DNA of 40,614 nucleotides from Deltaproteobacteria bacterium (GCA_002719955.1 PBFW01000027.1:1-40614); one strand, 5' to 3'. Counted from the stretch's first letter, positions 25,264-34,367 are shown. Notes: generated from the letters alone by a model not told the origin. Made by a program: numbers and translations.

Positions 25264-26694
25264 ATGACCTGCCCTCCTCCGACTCCACCGCCCGATCTGA
25301 CCCCGTTTCCGTCTAGAGCTTCCCTGCCGCCTCTCCGCTCGGTAGCGAGCGTCCGCGAGGCCGCCTCCGCACTGGTCGAGGCCGTGCGCGTGGCGGCTCG
25401 GGAGAGAAGCCTCCCCTCCGATGCCTACGACGCCGATCTGGTTCGGCTCGGCGAGATGCGCGGGCAGCCGCTGGCTTTCCCGCTCCTCGCCGGGGGGGTC
25501 GGTGACGGGGCCCACGTGCAGCTCGCGGACGGACGTCAGGTCCTCGACCTCGTGTCGGGGATCGGACCCTATGTCTTCGGCCACGACGACCAGGATCTCC
25601 TCGAGACCGCGGCGATCGCGGCGGCATCGGACGTCGCCTTTCAGGGGCACGTGCTGCCGGGGCCCGAATATTTTCGGCTCTGTGACAGACTCCTTCGCCA
25701 TTCGGGCGAGCAGCTGGAACATGTCTGGCTGGCGCTCTCCGGATCGATGGCGAACGAGAATGCCTGGAAGATGATCCTGCAGAAGCGGGCTCCGGCCGAG
25801 CGGGTGATCGCCTTCGAACACGCCTTCCACGGCCGAACGATCGCGATGGCCGAGCTGACGGATCGCCCCGAGTACCGGGAGGATCTTCCCATTCGAGACA
25901 TCGTCGACCGGATCCCCTTCTACGACGCAGACGATCCCGACTCGACGCAGAGGAGTCTCGACGCGCTCGACCGGGCACTCGAGGCCCACCCCGGCGAGCA
26001 CGCCGCGATGTGCTTCGAGCTCGTTCAGGGAGAGGGCGGCTTCAACGACGCTCCCCCCACCTTCTTTCGCTCGCTCATGGAGCGATGTCGACGCGCCGGG
26101 CTCGCGGTCTGGGTGGACGAGATCCAGACCTTTGCCCGCACGAGCGAACTCTTCGCGTTCCGAACACTCGGCCTCGACGATCTCGTCGATGTCGTCACGA
26201 TCGGAAAGATCCTGCATGGAAGCGCGACGCTATTCAGCGCCGACTATCGGCCGAAGCCGAAGCTCGTCGCCGGGACCTGGGCGGGGGCCACGGTGGGGAT
26301 GGCGATGGGCGCGCGCATCCTCGAGCGGCTCGAGGAGGAGGGTTATCTCGGACCCGAGGGCGGAATCGCACGCCTCACGAATCGCCTCGAGGACGCCTTC
26401 GGTCGTCTCGCCGAGCGACTCCCCGGTGTCGTGACGGCGCGTTCTGGGCTTGGCGCCATGCAGGGCTTCGTCGCCTGGACCGGGGATCGGGCAATCACGG
26501 AGGAGATCGTCACAACGAGTCTCGAAGAGGGCGCGCTCTTCCAGACGGCCGGGGCGAATCCCATGAAGATCCGCCTGCTCCCGCCGCTGACGCTAACGGA
26601 GGGGGAGCTCGACGCGGGCTTCGCGACGCTCGAACGCGCCCTGCGAAGAGTCGCCCAGCGGCACGGTCTCCCGATCGATTCCGCAGGAGCCTAA
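25264..26694 (+). CDS. Class III PLP-dependent aminotransferase
   Basis: A 476-residue protein of the ornithine/acetylornithine/lysine aminotransferase class. LSGSMANENAWKM (about 159-171) is the phosphate-binding region, HAFHGRT (187-192) the substrate/cofactor loop, and WVDEIQ (283-288) holds the Asp that contacts the pyridine ring. The aldimine Lys is K315 in VTIGKILHG, with GTWAGATVGMAMGARIL after it. Class III enzymes transfer omega- or alpha-amino groups between amines and keto acids. The motifs do not identify the substrate; lysine 6-aminotransferase-like activity is one option. The first 25 residues are Pro-rich and unlike the fold, and the ribosome site at the ATG is weak, so the true start may be later. 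Confidence 0.85.
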   Translation: MTCPPPTPPPDLTPFPSRASLPPLRSVASVREAASALVEAVRVAARERSLPSDAYDADLVRLGEMRGQPLAFPLLAGGVGDGAHVQLADGRQVLDLVSGIGPYVFGHDDQDLLETAAIAAASDVAFQGHVLPGPEYFRLCDRLLRHSGEQLEHVWLALSGSMANENAWKMILQKRAPAERVIAFEHAFHGRTIAMAELTDRPEYREDLPIRDIVDRIPFYDADDPDSTQRSLDALDRALEAHPGEHAAMCFELVQGEGGFNDAPPTFFRSLMERCRRAGLAVWVDEIQTFARTSELFAFRTLGLDDLVDVVTIGKILHGSATLFSADYRPKPKLVAGTWAGATVGMAMGARILERLEEEGYLGPEGGIARLTNRLEDAFGRLAERLPGVVTARSGLGAMQGFVAWTGDRAITEEIVTTSLEEGALFQTAGANPMKIRLLPPLTLTEGELDAGFATLERALRRVAQRHGLPIDSAGA

Positions 26695-26731
26695 TACCGA
26701 TCCGGCCGATCGACGGCCAGGCCGCCGACAC

Positions 26732-27184
26732 TCAGTCGCGCGGGACGTCTCGGTCCATGACCGTCTGACGTTCCGCGCGACGCGCGTTCGCAACCGACTC
26801 GTCACAGATCTTGCGAAGCGCCGCCGACAGAACGGACAGCACACCCTCGGAGGTATTATAGCCCGAGACGCTGCGGATATAGGCCTTGAGTCGACTCGCC
26901 ACGACGAGGATCTCCTCGGCATCGCCGACGGGGCTCGCAATCTTTCGCGTCTTGCGTTTGCGCGGTGCGCCTTGGGGCGGGTCGGGCTCGAGGGGTGCGC
27001 GCTCTTCGATGGCCCAGGCCTCGCGATGGCGCTCGGTCGGCAGATGAACCTCCCAACAATCGACCGAGCAGAAGGCCAGAGCGGTCCGTGCTCGGTTGCA
27101 CGTCGACACGCTGCACACCCAATGGATCGCACCGAGTTCGATATCGGTCTTGCAAGCGCTGCAGCGCCGCCATCGTTCCGCCAT
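26732..27184 (-). CDS. Zinc-finger plus histone-fold protein (bacterial histone-like)
   Basis: This 150-residue protein has two parts. Residues 8-53 hold C8-x2-C11, C24, C29, C39-x3-C43, H47 and H53, which would bind two metals as a ZZ/AN1-like zinc finger. After a basic linker (RKRKTRK at 75-81), residues 89-147 match a histone fold: helix 1 AEEILVVASRLKAYIRS, the NTSEG loop, long helix 2 VLSVLSAALRKICDESVANA, then RQTVMDRDV. That last segment fits the archaeal-histone pattern R-x-T-V-x-x-x-D, where the Arg and Asp form a salt bridge. Helix 3 is almost absent, because the protein ends three residues later. The likely role is DNA binding and compaction or regulation. The ATG at 27184 has GGGAG in front; another lies nine codons upstream. 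It follows the SRPBCC gene by 40 bases on the same strand. Confidence 0.8.
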   Translation of the reverse strand: MAERWRRCSACKTDIELGAIHWVCSVSTCNRARTALAFCSVDCWEVHLPTERHREAWAIEERAPLEPDPPQGAPRKRKTRKIASPVGDAEEILVVASRLKAYIRSVSGYNTSEGVLSVLSAALRKICDESVANARRAERQTVMDRDVPRD

Positions 27185-27224
27185 CTCTATCTCTCCCTCT
27201 CTTCCCAACATCTTCTCGACCCGC

Positions 27225-27734
27225 TCATGACGCCTCGCTCTCCGTAGCGACCGCGACAGCCTGCTCGGAGGCCCGCTCGAGCGCTTCCTCCATATAGCGT
27301 CGCCAGAAGAGCTCGAGAATCAACCACGAAATCGGGCGCGTGAGTCGCGATCGAATCTCGAATTCATAGCGCCAGGTCGCGCGGATGATGGGCGGCTCAC
27401 CAGAAGCGGAGCCGTCTTCGAAGGCCCAGCTGCCGTGAAAACGACGTACGAGAAAGCGCAGGATATTCGTCAGGTTCGAGAGCGTGTACGCAAAGCCCTT
27501 CGGCCGATCGACCCGCGTCAGGGTCTCGAGCATGGCGTGACCGTCCGCGAACCGAATGATTCGCGACTCGCCGATCGAATTCCAGGCGCCCGACTGGTCC
27601 TCGACAGCGGCGACCCCGGGAAGCGGGCCATGGCCCGTCATGATCGTCGTCAGATCGATCGGCATGAAGACGTCGAAGACCGTCTCGATCGGGGCCGGCA
27701 CCCAACCCTGAATCTCGATCACGATCGGCTTCAC
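27225..27734 (-). CDS. SRPBCC (START/Bet v1-like) domain protein
   Basis: This 169-residue protein has the START/Bet v1-like layout. A first strand with WVPAPIETVFDVFMPIDLT leads into the helix-grip fold, the middle has ESRIIRFADGHAMLETL and RPKGFAYTLSN, and a long amphipathic C-terminal helix ends ELFWRRYMEEALERA. The family binds hydrophobic ligands in a cavity; no specific substrate can be read. The GTG at 27734 is preceded by GGGAGGGAAG, which fits a start much better than the ATG at 27875 that opens the frame. The histone-fold gene lies 40 bases downstream, probably in the same unit. Confidence 0.75.
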   Translation of the reverse strand: MKPIVIEIQGWVPAPIETVFDVFMPIDLTTIMTGHGPLPGVAAVEDQSGAWNSIGESRIIRFADGHAMLETLTRVDRPKGFAYTLSNLTNILRFLVRRFHGSWAFEDGSASGEPPIIRATWRYEFEIRSRLTRPISWLILELFWRRYMEEALERASEQAVAVATESEAS

Positions 27735-28083
27735 GATCTTCCCTCCCCGCCCGACGGGATGCCTCGACGGCCCTCGCCAGCAACCTTTCCGAATTATAGA
27801 CGAGGCCAAGGCCCCGTGGCGCCCTCCCTCGACCGGCGGGATTGGAAGACACGTCCCCGGCGATCGAGCGATCATGGACCCAGCGCGCGAGCGTGACCCC
27901 GGTGCTCGTATCTGCGCGGTTCGGAGCTATTCTCAGCGACCCCCGGTCAACGCGCCCGATGCCAGAAACCGGGGGAATTCGCTTCGCCACATCCCGAATC
28001 CAGATCGCAGATGGGCGGGGCAAAGCATGTGGGGGCTGGATCGCGGCCGCGAATCGTGCCAACCGAATCGCGGCCTGCAGCCG
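27735..28083. other. Divergent intergenic region
   Basis: About 350 bases between the SRPBCC gene and the antiporter gene, which are transcribed apart. Plus-strand sequence is open in the antiporter frame from 27874, but its translation is Arg/Pro-rich and unlike a membrane protein. I treat it as promoter and leader for both directions without assigning boxes. Confidence 0.45.
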
Positions 28084-29067
28084 ATGCCCTGGAGTGTCCG
28101 AACGCCCGTGCTCGAACTGGTCCTGTCTCTGTTGCTCATCCTTGCCGGTTGCGCCCTCCTCTATGTAGGCGGTGACATGCTCGTCTCGGCGTCGACCTTC
28201 ATCGCCAACCGGATCGGCATGAGCCCGGTCGCCATCGGCGCCACCGTCGTTGCGATCGGAACGAGTGCCCCGGAATTCTCGGTCAGCCTCGATGCGGCCC
28301 TCTCGAACCACTCGGATATCTCGGTCGGCAACGTCGTTGGTTCGAATGTCTGCAATATCATCCTCGTGCTGGGTCTCTGCGGACTCTTTCACCAGCTCCG
28401 CACATCACGTGAGATCTACCGCGTCGACTTTCCCATCCTGGTGGCGGTCTCCGCGCTCTTCACCTGGATGGTTCACGATTTCGTGATTACGCGGATGGAG
28501 GGCTTCCTCTGCCTTTCCCTGCTCGCCACCTATATCGTCTGGAACCTGCGCCGCGCCGCGGAGGACAAGGAGGTCGGTGAACTCCTGAGCGAAGAAGTCG
28601 CGGAGGCCCTCGGCAAGAAAGAGGGCCGGTGGATGGGGCCCGTCGCCCGCGCGGTCGGCGGAATCATCTGCCTCGGACTCGGGGCCCAGGCGCTGGTCAA
28701 CGGTTCGCTTCAGACCCTCGCGCCCCTCGCGATGAGCGAAGCCGCCATCGGGATTACCGTCGTCGCCCTCGGCACGAGCGTTCCGGAGATCGGAACCTCG
28801 ATCATCGCGGCGCGCAAAGGCCACGGTGATCTCGCCGTCGGCAACGCGATCGGCTCGAGCGTCTTCAACATCCTCGGCGTACTCGGCTGCACGGCAAGCA
28901 TCCGACCCCTCGCCGCGAACGACGTCGACATCCTGGACGGCGCGATCCTGATCGCTTCCAGCCTGATCGGCCTCGTGTTAGTCGCCCGCCCTGGCGGTAT
29001 CGGCCGACTTCAGGGCGGCCTGCTCGTCGCCACCTATTCGCTCTATATCATCACCGCAATCGTCTGA
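28084..29067 (+). CDS. Calcium/sodium antiporter, CaCA family (YrbG-like)
   Basis: A 327-residue inner-membrane cation exchanger with about ten membrane segments and the two inverted alpha repeats of the CaCA superfamily. Repeat 1 is GTSAPEFSVS with GNVVGSNVCNIILVLGL. Repeat 2 is GTSVPEIGTSIIAA with GNAIGSSVFNILGVLG. The Glu in each (A/V)PE motif and the GN.xGS.xxN helices make the ion sites. A cytoplasmic loop rich in Glu (KEVGELLSEEVAEAL) separates the halves, as usual. I start at the ATG at 28084; a GTG at 28108 (VLELVLSLLL) is also possible. The longer open frame upstream is not membrane-like and is excluded. Confidence 0.9.
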   Translation: MPWSVRTPVLELVLSLLLILAGCALLYVGGDMLVSASTFIANRIGMSPVAIGATVVAIGTSAPEFSVSLDAALSNHSDISVGNVVGSNVCNIILVLGLCGLFHQLRTSREIYRVDFPILVAVSALFTWMVHDFVITRMEGFLCLSLLATYIVWNLRRAAEDKEVGELLSEEVAEALGKKEGRWMGPVARAVGGIICLGLGAQALVNGSLQTLAPLAMSEAAIGITVVALGTSVPEIGTSIIAARKGHGDLAVGNAIGSSVFNILGVLGCTASIRPLAANDVDILDGAILIASSLIGLVLVARPGGIGRLQGGLLVATYSLYIITAIV

Positions 29068-29068
29068 G

Positions 29069-29087
29069 CTCTCCCGCAAGCGGAGAG
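29069..29087 (+). terminator. Possible small terminator hairpin after the antiporter gene
   Basis: CTCTCC and GGAGAG pair around the loop CGCAAGC just after the stop codon. No clear T-run follows, so this is only a candidate; it lies between two converging genes. Confidence 0.3.
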
Positions 29088-29112
29088 AGTCCAGATTCTC
29101 TAGTCCAGACGG

Positions 29113-30159
29113 CTATGAGCGAGCGAGTTCCCGGTACCTAAAAGATGTCCGGATATCGGCATGACTGGCTTCGCCGCGAATTTCGAGATAGGGATAGATG
29201 AAATAGTTGAGGGGACGACCCTCGTGCCCGAGACCTAGCCGCAGGTCACGCCCGGTCGTGAATTTCACGCGATCCGCGGGATGCGTGCCGTAGAAGAGTT
29301 CACGCCTTGCCGGATGCCTGGAGGCCTCCGACACATCGATCGGGACCCAGCCGATCTCCGGCAACCAGAATTCGACCCAACAGTGGTAACCCTCGATCAT
29401 TCCCGCCCCGCGATCTGCGGGAACGAGGAAACCCATCTGAAAGCGCGCGGGGATTCCCTCCGTGCGCGCCAGCGAGATGAAGAGCGAATGGAAGTCGGTG
29501 CAGTTTCCATAGCGTTCGGTACATGCCCAGAAGGTGTCACCGTTCCCCCAACCCGTCCCCACCTTCTTGTATTCGACGTGATCGACGATCCAGTCGTAGA
29601 TCGCCCGCGCCCGGCCGGCGCGATCGGCGCCCTTCGAATGAGCGCGAATCTCCTCCAGGATCGGGGCGAGAACGGGATGATCGACGACGACGCGTTCGTT
29701 GGCAGCGAGAAATCGTTTCGCCCGACGCTCGCTGCCGGGATCATCCCCCGACCGGACGATCGAACGCTCCACGTCGTAGCGCACGACGATCGACGTATTC
29801 TTCGAGCGCTCTGCCGGCAGCTCCGCACTCCAATAACGGTTGCCGTGGACCGATTCTCGGTCGAATCCACCGGCGAATTCAGACTCGATCGAAACGTCGA
29901 GAATGCGCTGTCCCGTCGCATCGGTCGCGATCGGCAGGAAGACTTTGATCGGCGCGTCCGCCTCGATCCGGGCGGGAATCTCGACGACATATTCGAAGGA
30001 GAAGCGTCGGACTGCGTCGCCGAGGAATGCATCTGCCATGGCGGAGGCACCATCGCCCCCCGTCGTCGCGGCCAGCGACGAGAAGACGAGCACCGCAAAG
30101 CCGGTGACGAGGACGAAGATCGCCCAGAACCGATTCGCACCTGAATTTGCAACCAACAC
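29113..30159 (-). CDS. Secreted/anchored transglutaminase-like domain protein
   Basis: A 348-residue protein with an N-terminal hydrophobic segment (about 11-32) that is a signal anchor or signal peptide, a beta-rich region, then a transglutaminase/protease-like domain. The Cys-His-Asp triad is complete: C220 in ERYGNCTDFHSLF, H259 in IEGYHCWVEFW and D275 in WVPIDVSEA. Bacterial members of this fold are mostly cysteine hydrolases acting on peptides or cross-links outside the cytoplasm; no substrate is evident. The GTG start lies one base after the stop of the upstream flavin oxidoreductase gene, so the two are probably one operon. Confidence 0.85.
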   Translation of the reverse strand: MLVANSGANRFWAIFVLVTGFAVLVFSSLAATTGGDGASAMADAFLGDAVRRFSFEYVVEIPARIEADAPIKVFLPIATDATGQRILDVSIESEFAGGFDRESVHGNRYWSAELPAERSKNTSIVVRYDVERSIVRSGDDPGSERRAKRFLAANERVVVDHPVLAPILEEIRAHSKGADRAGRARAIYDWIVDHVEYKKVGTGWGNGDTFWACTERYGNCTDFHSLFISLARTEGIPARFQMGFLVPADRGAGMIEGYHCWVEFWLPEIGWVPIDVSEASRHPARRELFYGTHPADRVKFTTGRDLRLGLGHEGRPLNYFIYPYLEIRGEASHADIRTSFRYRELARS

Positions 30160-30160
30160 C

Positions 30161-31144
30161 CTAGGCGGAGTCCTTCAGCTTCGGAATCACATCCTGCGCG
30201 ATCGTCTCGAGCGATTCCCAGGCGTAGTCGATCGGCATTCCGCCACACAGGGGTTGCGTCATCAGGACGCCGTTCTTCTTCACCTCCGCCACGGCTTCGT
30301 CGACCGAGAAAATCCGATAGTTGCCATTCTCCGCCCGCAATTCCTCGACGGTCCCGGCGAGGCTCTTGGTCGCCGCTTCGATGCCGTCCCCCATCCACTC
30401 GGCGTAGGCCCGCGCATCATGCAATAGATGCGGTCCCCATTTCGCCCAGGCCTCGTCGGGGTCCCTGGCCACGAACACAGACATCGGCGCCCCCGAGGTC
30501 GGGTTCATGCACAACCCCGGCTCGATCCCCTCCGCCTCGCACGCCTCCTGGTAGATCGTCTCGAGATTCGGATCCGTCCCCATCGCGACCATGCCGAGCC
30601 CGAGGCGCGCCGCGCGCCGCGCCGACGCCGCCACGCCGCCGCCCATCATGAGAAGGGGTCCACCCGGCGTATGCGGGAGGGGCGTCACCTTCACGGATCG
30701 CCCCTCGTATTCGAATTCATCACCCTTCCAGAGTCGCTGCATCACGCGCACCGACTCCTCGAGGCGCTCGCCGCGCCCCTTCATTTCGCGTCCGAACATC
30801 GCGTACTCCGCGGGGACATAGCCGATCGCGACCACGAAGCCGACGCGCCCGGCCGCGATGATGTCGAGCACGGCCATCTGCTCCGCCAACTCGACCGGAT
30901 CGTGAAGCGGAACGATCAGCGCGGCCACCTGGATGGGAAGTGTCTTCGTCCGCGCCGCGATCGCACTCGCAAGAATCATGGGAGCGGGCAGATATCCATC
31001 CTGCGAGCGATGGTGCTCGCAGACCTGGACTGCAACGCAGCCCTTCTCCTCCGCCCAGACTGCCATTTCGATCGCTGCCCGATAGAGATCAGCCTTCGGG
31101 GCGCCAAAATCGGGTGCCCGCATATCGAGCCGCATCATGAACAT
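30161..31144 (-). CDS. LLM-class (luciferase-like) flavin-dependent oxidoreductase
   Basis: A 327-residue TIM-barrel protein of the bacterial luciferase-like family. The N-terminal part has CVAVQVCEHHRSQDGYLPAP, typical of the flavin/substrate region. AALIVPLHDPVELAEQMAVL and IAAGRVGFVVAIGYVPAEY are the usual second block, then GGPLLMMGGGVAASARRAA. Members use FMN or F420 for monooxygenation or dehydrogenation; the cofactor type cannot be fixed. The ATG at 31144 has GAGGAGG seven bases upstream, so the 19-residue longer reading from 31201 is rejected. It is followed at once by the transglutaminase-like gene. Confidence 0.88.
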   Translation of the reverse strand: MFMMRLDMRAPDFGAPKADLYRAAIEMAVWAEEKGCVAVQVCEHHRSQDGYLPAPMILASAIAARTKTLPIQVAALIVPLHDPVELAEQMAVLDIIAAGRVGFVVAIGYVPAEYAMFGREMKGRGERLEESVRVMQRLWKGDEFEYEGRSVKVTPLPHTPGGPLLMMGGGVAASARRAARLGLGMVAMGTDPNLETIYQEACEAEGIEPGLCMNPTSGAPMSVFVARDPDEAWAKWGPHLLHDARAYAEWMGDGIEAATKSLAGTVEELRAENGNYRIFSVDEAVAEVKKNGVLMTQPLCGGMPIDYAWESLETIAQDVIPKLKDSA

Positions 31145-31321
31145 CGTCTGCCTCCTCGTCCCTCGGTCCACGCGGCGGGGTCGGCCGGAGGGAACCCGCA
31201 TCCTAGAACGCCCCTGCGCTACCCGCCGCCTCCCGTCCGACTCAAAACGAGCCCTGTGACCGATTCCGTCACAACGAGGGGCTGTCGATCGGAGCCGTCT
31301 ACCCAGACCGAGGTCTCCGCC

Positions 31322-32603
31322 GTGGAATCATCTGACATCTCGTGGATCGAGCTGGCCCTCGCGTGGACCAGCGACGCGTCGACGCTGCCGCCTGAATTCG
31401 CCCACGCGATCTCCGTCGGCCCCTCCGCGGAGCGCCTGGTCGGCGTCCTATCGGGCGGTGTGCTCGCCGCAGCCATCACCGCCGCGATCCTCTCCCGAAC
31501 CAACGGCCGATTGCGAGACCGGTTCCACGCCCCTTCGAGCGAGACGCTCGACCGAAACAGCGAACGTTTTCTGGCCCTCGCGGGTGAGCGCCTCGGCTCC
31601 CTCGAGCGTTCGAATATCGATGCCCTGGTAAAGAGAGAGGCCGCGGTCGACGCGATGGTCCGACCCCTTCGAGAATCTCTGGCGAGGGTCGGCGAGAAGC
31701 TTCCGAAGGTCGAGACCAATCGCGTTGGCCACTACGAGTCGCTGAGCACCCACCTCGAATTGGTCGCCACCTCTCATCGCGAACTCGAGCGCCAGATCCG
31801 GGGACTCAACCAGGCGCTTCGGACGCCCAATGTCGGCGGACGCTGGGGCGAACTCCAGCTACGCCGGGTCGTAGAACTCGCCGGCATGCTCGAGCATTGT
31901 GATTTTCAGGAGCAGGTCTCGATCGATGGGGAGGGGGGGCGCCAGAGGCCCGATCTGATCGTTCGTCTGCCGGGCGATCGACAGATCGTGATCGACGCCA
32001 AAGCGCCACGCCAAGCCTACCTCGCGGCGGGTGAAGCCGAGGACGACAAGGCCCGTACCCTCCATCTCGACGAACACGCCCGTCGTGTGCGACGCCGCGT
32101 CGACGATCTCGGGGGGGGAAACTACTGATCTCGACTGGAGGGATCGCCCGAGTTCGTAGTGCTCTTCCTCTCGGGAAAGCCCTTCTTACTCGGCGGCGCT
32201 CGCCCGGGACCCCGAATTGATCGAGCGCGGCGTCGACCGCCGCGTCCTGCTCGCGGGGCCGACGATGCTGATCGCGCTGCTCAGGGCGGTGGCCTACGGC
32301 TGGCAACAGGAGTCGATGGCCGAGAATGCCGCCCAGGTCTCGAAACTCGGTCGCGAGCTCTTCGAACGCATCATCACACTCAACGACCGCTTCGGACAAT
32401 TGGGCAAGAGGCTCGATGGCGCGGTCGAAGCCTACAATTCGGCGATCGGAACGCTCGAGTCCCGGGCCCACGTCTCCGCGCGACGTATGGCCGAACTCGG
32501 CGTCGCACCGAACATCGAACGCGAAAAGACGCCGACGCTCAATCGGCGGACACGCTCGGCCGATGAAGGAGCTTCCCCAAGGGTGGGACCCGCGTCGGGC
32601 TAG
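31322..32603 (+). pseudogene. rmuC: rmuC, DNA recombination protein, broken by an in-frame TGA and a +1 frameshift
   Basis: The frame starts near a GTG at 31322 (GAGG upstream) and encodes the RmuC layout: an N-terminal membrane segment (LVGVLSGGVLAAAITAA), a coiled-coil region, then the RmuC nuclease-like domain with GGRWGELQLRRVVELAGM and RPDLIVRLPGDRQIVIDAK. At 32126-32128 a TGA stands where the family has Trp (GGNY-stop-SRLEGSP). The same frame then goes on as EFVVLFLSGKPF to about 32185. One extra T at 32186-32187 moves the rest (YSAALARDPELIERG, then LIALLRAVAYGWQQ) into another frame, ending at 32603. RmuC is thought to limit rearrangements at inverted repeats. Two separate lesions make a working protein unlikely unless they are sequence errors. 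Confidence 0.82.
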
Positions 32604-32684
32604 CATCTCGATTCGATGCGAAACGCGAGGGACACGCTGCGTAGATGTGCGCGTAGATGCAGAGAGAGTGAGGGGAGATTTCGC

Positions 32685-34367
32685 ATGAGCGCACTTTCTG
32701 ATCGGGACGCGATGCAAGACCCCAACGAGAGCCCCCGAAGAGGTCTGACCAAGGCATCCGACCTGATGATCGAGGCACTCGAACGCGAAGGTGTGGAGTA
32801 TATATTTGGGATTCCTGGCGAAGAAAATCTCGACCTGCTCGAGAGCCTTCGCCACTCGAAGATCGAGCTCGTCATCACGCGTCACGAGCAGAGTGCTGGT
32901 TTCATGGCCGCCACCATCGGCCGCCTGACCGGCAAGCTCGGCGTCTGCCTTTCGACCCTCGGCCCCGGCGCAACCAATTTCATGACGGCGGCGGCGTACG
33001 CTCAGCTCGGCGCGATGCCGATGATGATGATCACGGGCCAGAAGCCGATCAAAAAGAGCAAACAGGCACGTTTCCAGATCATCGACGTCGTCGAAATGAT
33101 GGGGCCGGTCACCAAATATGCTCGTCAGATCGTGCACGGCCCGAATATTCCCTCGGCTGTCCGTGAGGCCGTGCGCCTCGCCGAAGAGGAACGCCCGGGC
33201 GCGGTCCACCTCGAACTCCCGGAGGACATCGCCAACGAAGAAGTCTCCGAACCCTTCTTCTTCCGCCCCGAAGCCGCGCGTCGGCCCGCGGCCGAAGAGA
33301 AGGCGATCCGCCGGGCGGTCGAGATGATCGAAGCCGCCGAGAGCCCGCTTCTGCTCGTCGGCGCGGGAGCGAATCGAAAGCGCACGAGCAAGATGCTGAC
33401 GGAATTCGTCGAGCAGACGAGGATCCCCTTCATCTGCACCCAGATGGGCAAGGGCGTGATCGATGAGCGCCACGCTCAATACATGGGAACCGCCGCGCTC
33501 TCGGCCAATGACTCCGTCCACAACGCAGTCGCCGCGGCCGATCTGATCATCAACGTCGGTCACGACGTGGTCGAGAAGCCGCCCTTCTTCATGAGCGCAG
33601 ACGGCTTCAAGGTCCTCCATATCAGCTTTGCCTCCGCTGAAGTCGATGCGATCTACTTTCCCCAGCTCGAGGTCGTCGGTGATATCGCCAACGCCATCTG
33701 GCAGATCAAAGAATCGATCCACGTTCAGGATCACTGGGATTTCTCGACCTTCCGGGACGTCCAAAAGAAGGTCGAACAACACACGACCGAAAATTCCGAT
33801 GACCCGCGTTTCCCGCTCTGCCCGCAGCGACTGGTCTCTGACGTACGCGCCGCCGTGCCCGACAACGGGATCATCTGTCTCGACAACGGCATGTACAAGA
33901 TCTGGTTCGCGCGCAACTACAAGGCCTATCAACCGAATACGATCCTGCTGGACAATGCGCTGGCGACGATGGGTGCGGGGCTGCCCTCGGCCATCGGCGC
34001 GTCTTTCGTCTATCCCGATCGAAAGATCCTCGCGATCTGTGGCGATGGCGGTTTCATGATGAACTCGCAGGAGCTCGAGACCGCAGTTCGTACCGGGCGC
34101 GACGTGACGACACTGGTTCTGTGCGACGATTCCTACGGAATGATCCGCTGGAAGCAGGGCGACGCGGGCTTCCCCGACTGGGGTCTCGAATTCGGCAATC
34201 CAGATTTCGTCGCCTACGCCGAGAGCTACGGTGCCAAGGGCTATCGCGTCGAGAAGACCGACGATCTTCGCACGATCCTCGATACCTGTCTCTCCGAAGG
34301 CGGCGTCAACCTGATCGAGTGCCCGATTGATTACAGCGAGAATTCGAGCCTCGGCCGACAGGAATGA
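32685..34367 (+). CDS. Acetolactate synthase-like ThDP enzyme, large subunit
   Basis: A 560-residue three-domain thiamine-diphosphate enzyme. The N-terminal PYR domain has the activating Glu E68 in VITRHEQSAGFMAA. The central domain follows LGAMPMMMITGQKPI. The C-terminal PP domain has the ThDP-Mg motif beginning GDGGFMMN at about residue 453 and ending in CDDSYGMIRW. Acetolactate synthases condense two pyruvates, or pyruvate and 2-ketobutyrate. MITGQKPIKKSKQARFQ and GPVTKYARQI recall AlsS/IlvB-type large subunits, but other ThDP decarboxylases share the fold. No small regulatory subunit gene is adjacent. The ATG at 32685 has GAGGGGAG seven bases upstream. It begins 81 bases after the broken rmuC. 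Confidence 0.88.
   Translation: MSALSDRDAMQDPNESPRRGLTKASDLMIEALEREGVEYIFGIPGEENLDLLESLRHSKIELVITRHEQSAGFMAATIGRLTGKLGVCLSTLGPGATNFMTAAAYAQLGAMPMMMITGQKPIKKSKQARFQIIDVVEMMGPVTKYARQIVHGPNIPSAVREAVRLAEEERPGAVHLELPEDIANEEVSEPFFFRPEAARRPAAEEKAIRRAVEMIEAAESPLLLVGAGANRKRTSKMLTEFVEQTRIPFICTQMGKGVIDERHAQYMGTAALSANDSVHNAVAAADLIINVGHDVVEKPPFFMSADGFKVLHISFASAEVDAIYFPQLEVVGDIANAIWQIKESIHVQDHWDFSTFRDVQKKVEQHTTENSDDPRFPLCPQRLVSDVRAAVPDNGIICLDNGMYKIWFARNYKAYQPNTILLDNALATMGAGLPSAIGASFVYPDRKILAICGDGGFMMNSQELETAVRTGRDVTTLVLCDDSYGMIRWKQGDAGFPDWGLEFGNPDFVAYAESYGAKGYRVEKTDDLRTILDTCLSEGGVNLIECPIDYSENSSLGRQE

Noticed and set aside
25228..26217. Minus-strand open frame of 329 codons
   Set aside because: It is antisense to the class III aminotransferase, whose active-site residues are all visible.
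27874..28083. Extended N-terminus of the antiporter
   Set aside because: The added 70 residues are Arg/Pro-rich and unlike a membrane protein; the family starts at the first hydrophobic helix.
32126..32128. TGA in rmuC as a selenocysteine codon or programmed recoding
   Set aside because: The family has Trp at this point, RmuC is not a selenoprotein, no SECIS-like structure is evident and a second, unrelated frameshift follows.
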